From JAWMQL01 sp033283165 (GTDB taxonomy: Bacteria > Pseudomonadota > Gammaproteobacteria > Pseudomonadales > Halieaceae): a stretch of DNA of 64,000 nucleotides. The notes below the pieces were generated by a model. It did not search any database. It had not been told where the DNA came from and worked only from the letters and a program-made list of their open reading frames with translations. Made by a program: the position numbers and the translations under genes. Below, one piece after another: positions 34,327 through 42,625 of the stretch. The DNA lies in the NCBI GenBank assembly GCA_033283165.1, contig JAWMQL010000003.1, forward strand, positions 248,001-312,000. Reading direction: 5' to 3'. The stretch's first letter is position 1. Each line of letters begins with the position of its first letter.

Positions 34327-36099
34327 CTAGTCCGCTGTCGTTTTCAACCGCTTGCGTCTTCTGTTCGCACGGAATAAATACAGTGCAAGGAACAGCACAA
34401 GCAACCCGGCAAACCAGGGCAGGTAAGTCGGCAGATAATGAAATACCACTGTGTTGATCAGTACCTGTTTCGCTACCGAGTAGTCTTCGGGGATGGGCAG
34501 CACGCCGACGTGCGACACGTAGGCGGTGTATTGCGCGCGCATCTCCCGATACAGGTCCGGCATCTGAACGCTCAGGTCAGTGGTTTCCCCGGGATCCTCA
34601 CTGATTCTGTAGAGCCGCCACTGCCTGTCCCCCACGGGAGGCTGGTTTCTGACCAGTTTGTAGTCACCGCGATACAATGCCGAATTACCCGAGAATTCAT
34701 AGCCAATCGCCTCCTCGCTGTCATGCAGCGGACTTGATCCGCCCTCGAAAATGGCCAGCAGGCTCTTCCCCTCCAGTGTCGCCTGCCCTTCTTCCGCTAC
34801 GGGCAACTCGACCCCGGCAATCTCCAGTATCGTGGGCGCCAGATCCGTGACGTAGGCGAACTCGCGGTACACCGCCCCCGCTTCGAAGGCGGGGTGCCCT
34901 GCGATGATCAGCGGCACGCGAACCCCGCCCTCGCCGGCATAAAATTTGTAACTGCCCAGTGGCGTGTTGGATACCAGCCCCCAGCGGCTGCCGGCCGCCA
35001 CCCAACTGCCCTTTTCTCCCAGCGATTCCACCTCGCGGTGAAAATGTTTTTCCAACCATCGCCTGGCAAATGCATTCTCGTAAGGCTCCGTAGCCGTTGC
35101 TCCGTTGTCGGACAGCAGCACAAACACGGTACGCCCGAACTCCCCGGTCTCGCGAAGATAGGCCAGCAGCCGGCCTATCTCATGGTCCATCGCGGTGGCC
35201 ATCCCGGCATAGGCCTGCATGCGCCTGGCCTCGAAATACTGCTCGTCGGGCGTCAACCCGTTCCAGTCGGCCTGCGTCGGGACTGCTGCCGGTGTCGCGT
35301 CATCAGGAATCAGGCCCTGGTCCCTGAGTTTGCGGAAGCGCGCTTCCCTGACCTCTGCCCAGCCCTCGGTATAGCGACCTCGATAGCGATCAATAAACCG
35401 TGCGGGCGCCTGGACCGGGGTGTGATTGGCCTGGAAAGCGACATAGGCGAAGAAGGGCCTCCGCTCCGACGTGGTCGAGTCCAGAAATTCGATTGTCTTG
35501 TCTACAAAGAATGTGGAGGAGTAGAAGTCAGCGGGTAACGCCGACAGCCTCTCGCCGTTCTCATACCAGAGGGCCTCCGGCTGCATCGGCAGATAGGGAC
35601 GCATTTCAAAGTTGTCGGATCCACTGTCGGCCTGGATTACCGAGTAGTCAAAACCGCGGGCAGGCGGGAGATTTCCCTCCTCGATTCCCAGGTGCCACTT
35701 TCCGGCCACCGAAGTGCGATATCCAACTGCCTGCAACCGGCTGGCGATGGTCTGCACACGGTCATTGAGGACGCCGTCATAACCGGGTTGACCGCGATGC
35801 GACAACGGCATCAACTCGCGCATGCTACCAATCCCGGCCAGGTGGTTATCAACCCCGGTCATCAACATCGCCCGGGTGGGGGCGCAGCTCGAAGCCGTGT
35901 GGAAATTCGAAAACCGAACCCCCGCCATGGCCAGCGCATCGATGTTGGGCGTCTCGATTTCGCCGCCGAAGGCACCAAAATCCGAATAGCCAATGTCGTC
36001 TGCCAGGATCAGTACAATATTGGGCCGCTGCTGTGCGGCAGCAAGCTGTGTCCAGAGGAGAGATACCAGCAGAAGCGCCGCGCTTTTCAGCCCAAACAA
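34327..36099 (-). CDS. Membrane-anchored Cys-type sulfatase, second copy
   Basis: This 590-residue S1-family sulfatase has a signal peptide ending around AAAQ (about 23). RPNIVLILADDIGYSD gives Asp34-Asp35 and CAPTR at 72-76 is the formylglycine site. GKWHLGIEEG and LLSDNGATATEPYE follow. A hydrophobic helix at about 555-576 with a basic end anchors the C-terminus. It shares with the 4086 sulfatase the FYSSxFxVDKxIEF segment, the ending layout and the anchor, so the two are paralogues of one subfamily. It leads the long minus-strand gene series and is divergent from the LysR gene at 36305. Confidence 0.92.
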   Translation of the reverse strand: MFGLKSAALLLVSLLWTQLAAAQQRPNIVLILADDIGYSDFGAFGGEIETPNIDALAMAGVRFSNFHTASSCAPTRAMLMTGVDNHLAGIGSMRELMPLSHRGQPGYDGVLNDRVQTIASRLQAVGYRTSVAGKWHLGIEEGNLPPARGFDYSVIQADSGSDNFEMRPYLPMQPEALWYENGERLSALPADFYSSTFFVDKTIEFLDSTTSERRPFFAYVAFQANHTPVQAPARFIDRYRGRYTEGWAEVREARFRKLRDQGLIPDDATPAAVPTQADWNGLTPDEQYFEARRMQAYAGMATAMDHEIGRLLAYLRETGEFGRTVFVLLSDNGATATEPYENAFARRWLEKHFHREVESLGEKGSWVAAGSRWGLVSNTPLGSYKFYAGEGGVRVPLIIAGHPAFEAGAVYREFAYVTDLAPTILEIAGVELPVAEEGQATLEGKSLLAIFEGGSSPLHDSEEAIGYEFSGNSALYRGDYKLVRNQPPVGDRQWRLYRISEDPGETTDLSVQMPDLYREMRAQYTAYVSHVGVLPIPEDYSVAKQVLINTVVFHYLPTYLPWFAGLLVLFLALYLFRANRRRKRLKTTAD

Positions 36100-36161
36100 A
36101 ACCTTTCCACCCTATCCACTCCCCAGGTAAAGGCCCAGAGATCCATTATCATCCACTGAAT

Positions 36162-36171
36162 GTACCGGTAC
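36162..36171. promoter_or_regulatory. 10-base palindrome between sulfatase and LysR genes
   Basis: GTACCGGTAC is a perfect palindrome in the 205-base gap between the divergent sulfatase and LysR genes. It may be part of a regulator site, but it is short and no second copy was noticed. Confidence 0.2.
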
Positions 36172-36304
36172 GGGATACAGAATAAAACAGGTTCCGCGTG
36201 ATCAGAGTGTTTCCACCAGCGGGTCATTCAGGCTCCACCCTGGCGCTTGTACCTGCCCAGTCAATCGGCTTATATTGGTTTGCCAGGCGAAGGGAGGTCT
36301 ATTC

Positions 36305-37222
36305 TTGGGTCGTTGGGAAGGCATAGAAGAATATATCTGCGTGGTGGAATCGGGCAGTTTCACTGCTGCCGCGCAACAGCTCGGCGTGTCCAAGTCCTTT
36401 GTCAGCAAACAGGTCAGCCTGCTGGAGGACCGCCTGGGGGTACGCCTGCTGCAGCGGACCACGCGACGACTGACCCTGACCGAGAGCGGCAACACCTTTT
36501 TCCGCTGTTGCAAGGAAATGGCCGAGCAATTCGACCAGGCCGAATCAACCTTGTCGGACATGCAGCAACGACCCCGGGGCACGTTAAAGCTGGCGTTGAA
36601 CAGCCGCTATGGCACCCAGTACATGGCGGGGGCGGTAGCAGAGTTTTCGCGAAACTACCCGGAAGTGAACGTGGAAGTTCACTCCAGCTTTGAAGACGTG
36701 GACCTGCTGGCAGAGAATTTCGATCTTACCATACGCTACGACCGGCTCGAGGATTCCAGTCTCGTTGCCCGCCGCCTCGGTGGGCATTCCCTGAGCCTGT
36801 GCGCTGCACCCGAGTACTGGGAAGCACATGGCCAACCGACCTGCCCCGACGATCTCGAAGGTCACAACTGCCTCACGACGCACGATCGTTTCTGGCTATT
36901 CAATACGCCCGACCGCCGGGACATCGTCAAGGTGAAAGTCTCGGGCAACTGGATCAGCGAGGATGGATCCAATCTCATGGCCGCGGCCAAGGCCGGCATC
37001 GGTATCGCCCAGCTTCCCGACTTTTATGCCAGGGACGCGGTCGCGCGAGGTGAACTGGCGAAACTCGACGGCCAGGACTGGAGCCGGTACTACCGCATAG
37101 CCTGGGCGGTGTACCCCAATACACGCCACCTGTCCGCCAAGGTACGTTTTTTCATCGACTTTCTGGTCGAGTATCTCCACGGCCTGCAGGACAGGAACCT
37201 CGTAGACAGCTTCGTCAAGTAG
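36305..37222 (+). CDS. LysR family transcriptional regulator
   Basis: This 305-residue LysR regulator has an N-terminal winged helix (FTAAAQQLGVSKSFVSKQVSLLEDRLGVRLLQRTTRR lies at about 18-53) and a type-2 periplasmic-binding-like effector domain. TTG at 36305 is chosen as start because GGGAGG lies about eight bases upstream and the protein then begins WEGIEEY, directly before the first helix. It is divergent from the sulfatase-led operon and followed by the HsaA-like gene, so either may be its target. The effector is unknown. Confidence 0.88.
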   Translation: MGRWEGIEEYICVVESGSFTAAAQQLGVSKSFVSKQVSLLEDRLGVRLLQRTTRRLTLTESGNTFFRCCKEMAEQFDQAESTLSDMQQRPRGTLKLALNSRYGTQYMAGAVAEFSRNYPEVNVEVHSSFEDVDLLAENFDLTIRYDRLEDSSLVARRLGGHSLSLCAAPEYWEAHGQPTCPDDLEGHNCLTTHDRFWLFNTPDRRDIVKVKVSGNWISEDGSNLMAAAKAGIGIAQLPDFYARDAVARGELAKLDGQDWSRYYRIAWAVYPNTRHLSAKVRFFIDFLVEYLHGLQDRNLVDSFVK

Positions 37223-37423
37223 TAAACCGGCGGCTTGGCTGCACGCCTGTAAAAAAAATTACGCATCGACAGCGAACAATGAAATTATCACCAGCGCCTT
37301 CTCTCTCCTGCGCAGTGACTCTAGAGTAACGTTCAACCGCGCCGGTCATCCTCCGAATCGAATCCTCCGGGGGCGCTAACGATCGGGCACCCATGTGAAT
37401 GTGTGAACTCGCAGGAGAGGGCC

Positions 37424-38650
37424 ATGACTGCCACAGCTACTGATATCCGGCACCGGGGTGCCGCGGGTGAGAACTCGTTCAGCCTGGGCTCAGCCCGGGC
37501 TGAAACGCTGCTGGAGGCGGCACAAAACCTGGGACCGGTCCTGGAGTCACGGCTGGAAGCTTGTAGTCGTAATCGCCGCATCCCGGATGAAACCATCGCC
37601 GATTTTCACAACGCGGGCTTTTTCAAAATTCTCCAGTCCAGCGAGTACGGCGGCTATGAAATGGACCCACAGGTGTTCTATGCCGTGTTACTCGAGCTCG
37701 CGAAGACCTGCATGTCTTCCGCCTGGGTGCTTGGCGTCATCGGTGTTCACAACTGGCAGATGAACCTGTTCGATGATCCGGCGGCGGAGGAAGTGTGGGC
37801 AGCAGACAGCACCGTGCTGATCTCGTCGTCCTACGCGCCAGTCGGTCAGGTCACTCCGGTGGACGGCGGCTTCCGCCTGACCGGTCGCTGGAGTTTCTCC
37901 AGTGGTTGCGAGCACTGTGACTGGGTCTTCCTGGGCGCGGTGGTACCCACTGAGGAGGCGCCGTGGGACATGCGAAATTATCGCACCTTCCTGCTTCCCC
38001 GGGGGGACTACAAGATCATCGAGAACTGGGAAGTGGTTGGCCTGCAGGGGACGGGCAGCCACGACATCATCGTGGATGATGCTTTTGTGCCCGAACACCG
38101 CACCCACAACATGCTTGAGGATGACGGGGGCCGGAAATTCATGCACAAGCCACCCCTGTACCGCCTGCCGTTCATGCAGGTATTTTCGCGCGCTGTGTCC
38201 ACCCCCAGCCTCGGCGCACTGGAGGGTGCACTGGATAAGTATGTCGAGGTGGCCAAGGTCCGGCTGGCCGGGCCGATCGCCATGAAGGATGACCCCAACG
38301 CCAAGCGACTGGCAGCCGAGGTATACACCGCCATTGGCGCTATGAGGGACACATTGTTCCAGAACTTCGATCACCTGATGGAGCGCGCGCGCGGCGGCGA
38401 CGTCGCAACCCTGCTGGATCGCGCCCGGTTTCGCTATAACACGGCCTCGGTAGCTGACACCTGTGTGCAGCTGTCTTCCCGCATGCTCAAGGCGTCCGGT
38501 TCCTCGGCCATCCGAAACGAAAGCGCGCTGCTCAGGCAGCACCACGATATTCTCGCCAGCCAGGCGCACATTGCCAATGTATCCGACCCGTTTGCGGTCA
38601 ACCTGGGCGGCATGCTGTTTGGCCAGGAGTCGACCGACCCCAGCCTGTAG
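37424..38650 (+). CDS. HsaA-like flavin-dependent monooxygenase (acyl-CoA dehydrogenase fold)
   Basis: This 408-residue protein has the acyl-CoA dehydrogenase fold but lacks the catalytic Glu motif of a dehydrogenase. It resembles the oxygenase component of two-component flavin hydroxylases such as HsaA and HpaH. RRIPDETIADFHNAGFFKIL, WSFSSGCEHCDW and GTGSHDIIVDDAFVPEHR are characteristic. The enzyme would hydroxylate a phenolic ring using reduced flavin from a separate reductase, which is not encoded nearby. GGAGAG precedes the ATG. The next gene, 64 bases on, is a meta-cleavage hydrolase, which fits hydroxylation followed by ring opening. Confidence 0.85.
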   Translation: MTATATDIRHRGAAGENSFSLGSARAETLLEAAQNLGPVLESRLEACSRNRRIPDETIADFHNAGFFKILQSSEYGGYEMDPQVFYAVLLELAKTCMSSAWVLGVIGVHNWQMNLFDDPAAEEVWAADSTVLISSSYAPVGQVTPVDGGFRLTGRWSFSSGCEHCDWVFLGAVVPTEEAPWDMRNYRTFLLPRGDYKIIENWEVVGLQGTGSHDIIVDDAFVPEHRTHNMLEDDGGRKFMHKPPLYRLPFMQVFSRAVSTPSLGALEGALDKYVEVAKVRLAGPIAMKDDPNAKRLAAEVYTAIGAMRDTLFQNFDHLMERARGGDVATLLDRARFRYNTASVADTCVQLSSRMLKASGSSAIRNESALLRQHHDILASQAHIANVSDPFAVNLGGMLFGQESTDPSL

Positions 38651-38714
38651 GGCCAACTCAGGCGATGTGCCCCCGATTCAGCCCACTATTTGATCCACAC
38701 TTTGAGAGGTGAAT

Positions 38715-39587
38715 ATGCCAGAGTCAAACCTGTTACCCGAGGGACAGTACGTGACCTGCCCGAATGGCCATCGAATGCACTATCTCGATAAGGGACAGGG
38801 CCCGATCGTGGTATTTCTCCACGGATCGGGACCCGGGGCCAGCGGACACAGCAACTTCAAGGGCAATTATCCCGTCTGGGCAGAGCAGGGCTATCGCTGC
38901 CTCGTCCCGGACCTGGTCGGCTTTGGCTATTCCGATAAACCAGAGAATGTCGAGTACCCCCTGGCATTCTTTGTCGAGTGCCTCAAGCAGACACTGGACG
39001 CGGCAGGGGTCACCCGCTGCGCAGTCGTCGGCAATTCGCTGGGTGGGGCGGTGGCCATTGGGCTGGCGCTGGCCTACCCCGAACTCGTCTCCGGCCTGAT
39101 CCTGATGGCCCCGGGTGGGATGAACCCGCGGGAGGACTACCTGCAAATGCCCGGCATGCAGAAGATGTTCGAGATCTATCTGTCGGAGGGTGGCATCGCT
39201 GCGGAAAGTATGCGCGACCTGTTTGAAACCGGTCTGGTATACGACCCGCGGCATGTCACCGATGATCTCGTTGCGGAAAGACTGCACGTCATGAGCCTGA
39301 TGAATACCCAGGTGATGATGACCATGGACATCCCGTTGCTGGCCGAACGCCTGCCTGAATTACGGTGCCCGGTGCTGGTTTTCTGGGGCGCCAGGGACCG
39401 GATGATGCCCGACACAGGGATTCTCGCCATGGCGAGGCACTGCCCCAACATGAAGATGATCGTGCTGTCTGAATGCGGTCACTGGGCAATGGTGGAGTAC
39501 AGAGACCTGTTCAATCGAGAGAGCCTGGCCTTTCTCGATGCTGAAGTAGAACCGGTTCAGGGATCGTACCAGATCGGCGAGGTATAG
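38715..39587 (+). CDS. Meta-cleavage product hydrolase (HsaD/BphD-like)
   Basis: This 290-residue alpha/beta hydrolase has FLHGSGPGASGHSNFKGNYP, the oxyanion region specific to C-C bond hydrolases of meta-cleavage products. The nucleophile elbow is VGNSLGG. The acid lies in GARDRMMPDTG and the His in ECGHWAMVE. These enzymes split the product of extradiol ring cleavage into a dienoate and an acid. ATG at 38715 follows an AGAGG sequence; a GTG two codons upstream is possible. The last 31 bases overlap the convergent DUF3604 gene. A matching extradiol dioxygenase is encoded at 45029. Confidence 0.9.
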   Translation: MPESNLLPEGQYVTCPNGHRMHYLDKGQGPIVVFLHGSGPGASGHSNFKGNYPVWAEQGYRCLVPDLVGFGYSDKPENVEYPLAFFVECLKQTLDAAGVTRCAVVGNSLGGAVAIGLALAYPELVSGLILMAPGGMNPREDYLQMPGMQKMFEIYLSEGGIAAESMRDLFETGLVYDPRHVTDDLVAERLHVMSLMNTQVMMTMDIPLLAERLPELRCPVLVFWGARDRMMPDTGILAMARHCPNMKMIVLSECGHWAMVEYRDLFNRESLAFLDAEVEPVQGSYQIGEV

Positions 39588-41395
39588 GCGCGTTCCCGGA
39601 TGCTCATCGGAACCCGCTCTTCCATTTTCGTCCCGAAGCGGCGCACATCGTATGCAGTCCAGCGTGGGGAAGGTAATTCAATGACGCGCACGTAGTAGAA
39701 CGCCAACTGCTTGGGGTCAAACTCCGGGTCACTCCACACCGTCCGCAATTCGGCCGCACCGGCCGAGTCACTCAGGGCTACATCATAAACCCGCTCGTGC
39801 GTTTCTCCACTGGCATCCAGCCAGCCCTTGATTACCTGCATCCGGTCCAGGTTGTATCCCATTGGATCTTTCATGGCGGCTACCATGAAGGTGGGCACGC
39901 CCCCTGCTTCCCGCGGCGGCAGCTGGCCGCCCATCGGCACACCGCGCTCATAGCCCATTCGCTCGAAATGAGGGTTCTGAACGTCCCCGGGCTCAAATTG
40001 CCAACCGCCGAAGACCCGCGCGGTAATTCGGGGACCAGTGGTGGCGTAGACTTCCCTTCGCCGCAGGGCGTCAAAAATCGCCTCCCGGCTGTTCTCCGCG
40101 GCCCAGACGGCAGCGTAGCCGGAGGCGAGATACTCCCAACCGTACACCAGGTCACCATCGGGCGGTCCTGAAGAATTCTTCCAGCGATCCGGACCCGGCT
40201 CGAGTCCGGTGTGCTTACCGAAGAAGTTGTCCTCTTCCGCGGTCGCCAGCCCGGTGTGACTGTCGGTTGAGCCAATCACACCAAACCGGTACGGGTTATC
40301 ACCCTGTCGGGCCTGCAACCTGAGTCCGTTCTTCAGCGCTTCGCGCGCATACTCGTATTGCAGCATGTCCTGTTTCTTTGGGACGCGCAGCAGGTTGGCG
40401 CGATCCCAGAGAACGTCGTGACCGGCAAACCCATCCTCAGGTGACAAATACGGATGACTTTCACTATCGCCCTTTATCTGGGTAATCTCGTAGAGGGGTT
40501 CCCAGCGAGCCCGTACCTTCAGGTATTCAGGGCCGAGCGGCTCGCCCGTGGCTGGATTGGTCTCTACCGGGAACATGAGGCCATTGCTCATATTGCCGTT
40601 GTGTGGAATGGCGAGCACCCCGCTTCCCGTGGTGCGCTCGAATCGCGCCATCCACGCCCAAAGGACCTCGGGATTGAATGTCGTCTGCGTAGTCAGTGGC
40701 AAGAGTGCGCTGGCGGCGGTCGCATCACCCCGATAGATCACGTTCCGGTGCAGGTTGTTACCAGCCTCCGTTGATGTCCATTCGTAACCAATGAGAGCGG
40801 TAAAAAAACCGGGCTCATTGTAGCGGTCAGCCGTGTGGATATAGTCTTCCCAGATCGACCGGCTGAACGCCTCGTCCCGCATCACCCTCGGGGCGTCACC
40901 CGAAGCGAATCCCAGGATAATGGCTATGGTAGCCTCATACGCCGGGGCCCCACCCTGCAACAGCTGGTCGTGCCAGCGCTGTACCGCGGGGTCAGCCAGC
41001 AACCTGGGATCACCTTCGATGATGGCGTTCATGACCCCGAGCCCGTCCGAGTGATCTGCGACCACGAGGAAATCCAGCGGACGACTCAACCGGGCGGGGC
41101 CGCCCCGGGTAGCGGAGACGGTCTCCCCCCGCGCAAAGCGATAGGCATCCTCGGGGGTCAGCGTGACCCCGAAGCCTCGCGCGTCCAGGGACAGGTTGGT
41201 GTGCAGATGGGTATCACCCCAGAGCAGCCTGCGGGAATTCTCCGCACTGGCATAGGGAGAGTACGCTTCGGAGGCGATGGCCAGCGGCGCGTGAAGCGTC
41301 GATGCGCTGACCAGCCACGCTCCCAGCAAGACATGAAGACTGGCCACTCCACCGCGCAAGGCGGCGACCAGGGCCCGAGGCAGAGCCACGGTCAT
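39557..41395 (-). CDS. DUF3604 protein, third of three
   Basis: This 612-residue protein has a signal peptide without a lipobox (cleavage perhaps after AIAS, about 42). The DUF3604 domain carries GDTHLHT (His63, His65), VADHSDGLG, IPHNGNMSNG and STDSHTGL, and the C-terminal RERAYTSPIWY. Unlike the other two it is paired with an SDR (15 bases upstream) rather than with a sulfatase, and it is probably a free periplasmic protein. Its 3' end overlaps the convergent hydrolase gene by 31 bases. The function is inferred as metal-dependent hydrolysis. Confidence 0.88.
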   Translation of the reverse strand: MTVALPRALVAALRGGVASLHVLLGAWLVSASTLHAPLAIASEAYSPYASAENSRRLLWGDTHLHTNLSLDARGFGVTLTPEDAYRFARGETVSATRGGPARLSRPLDFLVVADHSDGLGVMNAIIEGDPRLLADPAVQRWHDQLLQGGAPAYEATIAIILGFASGDAPRVMRDEAFSRSIWEDYIHTADRYNEPGFFTALIGYEWTSTEAGNNLHRNVIYRGDATAASALLPLTTQTTFNPEVLWAWMARFERTTGSGVLAIPHNGNMSNGLMFPVETNPATGEPLGPEYLKVRARWEPLYEITQIKGDSESHPYLSPEDGFAGHDVLWDRANLLRVPKKQDMLQYEYAREALKNGLRLQARQGDNPYRFGVIGSTDSHTGLATAEEDNFFGKHTGLEPGPDRWKNSSGPPDGDLVYGWEYLASGYAAVWAAENSREAIFDALRRREVYATTGPRITARVFGGWQFEPGDVQNPHFERMGYERGVPMGGQLPPREAGGVPTFMVAAMKDPMGYNLDRMQVIKGWLDASGETHERVYDVALSDSAGAAELRTVWSDPEFDPKQLAFYYVRVIELPSPRWTAYDVRRFGTKMEERVPMSIRERAYTSPIWYDP

Positions 41396-41410
41396 CGGCA
41401 GCCACCTGCC

Positions 41411-42253
41411 TCAGGTGTGCTGCTCTCGATCCGAATCAAACTCCACCTCGCAATAAACGGGATTATCGCCAATGACAATGGACTGCGTCTTGCTCGTGAG
41501 GTAATGGTTGAACGGGTGGGTGAATATCCAGAAGCGGCGCTCCCGTATCGCCCGAAATACCCGATCGACACACTCGTCAGGGGTGATGAAACCCGGCTGA
41601 CCTGCCATCAGGTGATCGGCAGGGTCAAAATCACCGCTACCCGAATCGATGCCGAGTAAATCATCGCTGATCGAGGTCAATACCGGCCCGGGACACAGCA
41701 AGGACACGTCGATCGGCGCCTCCCTCGCCGCAAGATCATAGGCGAGCGATTCGGTGATGCCGCGCACCGCCATCTTTGCCGCCGTGTATTGCGCCATGCC
41801 CGGCGCCGCGACCAGGGAGCCAACGGAGCCGGTGTTGACGATATGCGCCGGCTTTCCCTCGTCGAGCATGGCGGGAAGAAACGCGTTCAGCCCGTTGACC
41901 ACTCCCATGACATTGATCGAGAGTATTTTCTGCCACTCCTCGAAACTGTGGGACCAGGTCTCTCCGACCCGCAGTATGCCGGCGTTATTGAAGAGCAGGT
42001 CGGGAGTACCGAGTTCTGAGACACATTGCCGGGCGAATTCATCCACCGCGGCCGCGTCCGACACATCGAGCGGACGCGCGAGGACCCGGGCACCCTCACC
42101 CTCGAGTTTGGCGGCGGTGGTCGCCAGTCTGTCCGGCTGTATGTCCGCCACTGCGACCTGCATGCCTTCCCGGGCGCAACGCTCCGCGAGCGCCCTGCCG
42201 ATGCCACTGCCGGCCCCGGTTACCACGGCGATTTTCCCTTCAAACCTTTCCAT
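41411..42253 (-). CDS. Short-chain dehydrogenase/reductase
   Basis: This 280-residue classical SDR has VTGAGSGIG at the cofactor site, NNAGIL, and YTAAKMA as the Tyr-x3-Lys catalytic pair. It resembles the SDR at 28324 in length and C-terminal tail, and both contain a similar VxGVxNGLxAFxP stretch. It likely oxidises or reduces a hydroxyl or keto group on a bulky compound. It starts the two-gene minus-strand operon with the third DUF3604 gene. A REP-like repeat lies just upstream. Confidence 0.92.
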   Translation of the reverse strand: MERFEGKIAVVTGAGSGIGRALAERCAREGMQVAVADIQPDRLATTAAKLEGEGARVLARPLDVSDAAAVDEFARQCVSELGTPDLLFNNAGILRVGETWSHSFEEWQKILSINVMGVVNGLNAFLPAMLDEGKPAHIVNTGSVGSLVAAPGMAQYTAAKMAVRGITESLAYDLAAREAPIDVSLLCPGPVLTSISDDLLGIDSGSGDFDPADHLMAGQPGFITPDECVDRVFRAIRERRFWIFTHPFNHYLTSKTQSIVIGDNPVYCEVEFDSDREQHT

Positions 42254-42625
42254 GATGCCCCCTCAACCTGGTTGTCATTCCCGCCAACTTGTTCGTCATT
42301 CCCGCGAAAGCGGGAATCCAGGTAACCGCCTGCCATTTGTGGATCCCCGCTTTCGCGGGGATGACGAAATTCTACTGGATGACAAAAAATGTTTCCCGAG
42401 GCGCACTAATCTAGCAAGGCGGGAGAACGCTGATAAGACACCCTGCGAAATTTGATCGTCTCCAGTCGCGCCATAATGGCCGACGGCATTGTTCTGCGGC
42501 CATGGACAGTTAGTTCTCGGCTACAGGTTGTTCGACATGGCCCGCCGGCGCTACAGTTATCCTGCCGAAAGCCTTACGAGGTGGACTCAGTCCGTTTCCG
42601 ATTACAAATATAACGAGGTGGTGCC
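42254..42625. other. 372-base intergenic region with a REP element
   Basis: Apart from the repeat at 42294-42366 this stretch between the divergent SDR and TonB receptor genes shows no coding signal. The right half (42370-42625) should hold the receptor promoter. AACGAGGTGGTG before 42626 supplies the ribosome site. No clear -35/-10 pair could be chosen. Confidence 0.5.
42294..42366. repeat. REP-type inverted repeat (CGTCATTCCCGC family)
   Basis: CGTCATTCCCGCGAAAGCGGG starts the left arm (42294-42321), which is itself a hairpin. The right arm at 42340-42366 is its near-complement, TGGATCCCCGC through GGGGATGACG. A degenerate third fragment, GTCATTCCCGCC, lies at about 42274-42285. This motif is one of the most widespread proteobacterial intergenic repeats. 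It is non-coding and probably mobilised by a RAYT-type transposase not present here. Confidence 0.85.

Noticed and set aside
37245..37265. A-run after the LysR gene as a possible terminator
   Set aside because: The run is A, not T, on the coding strand, and no stable stem precedes it.
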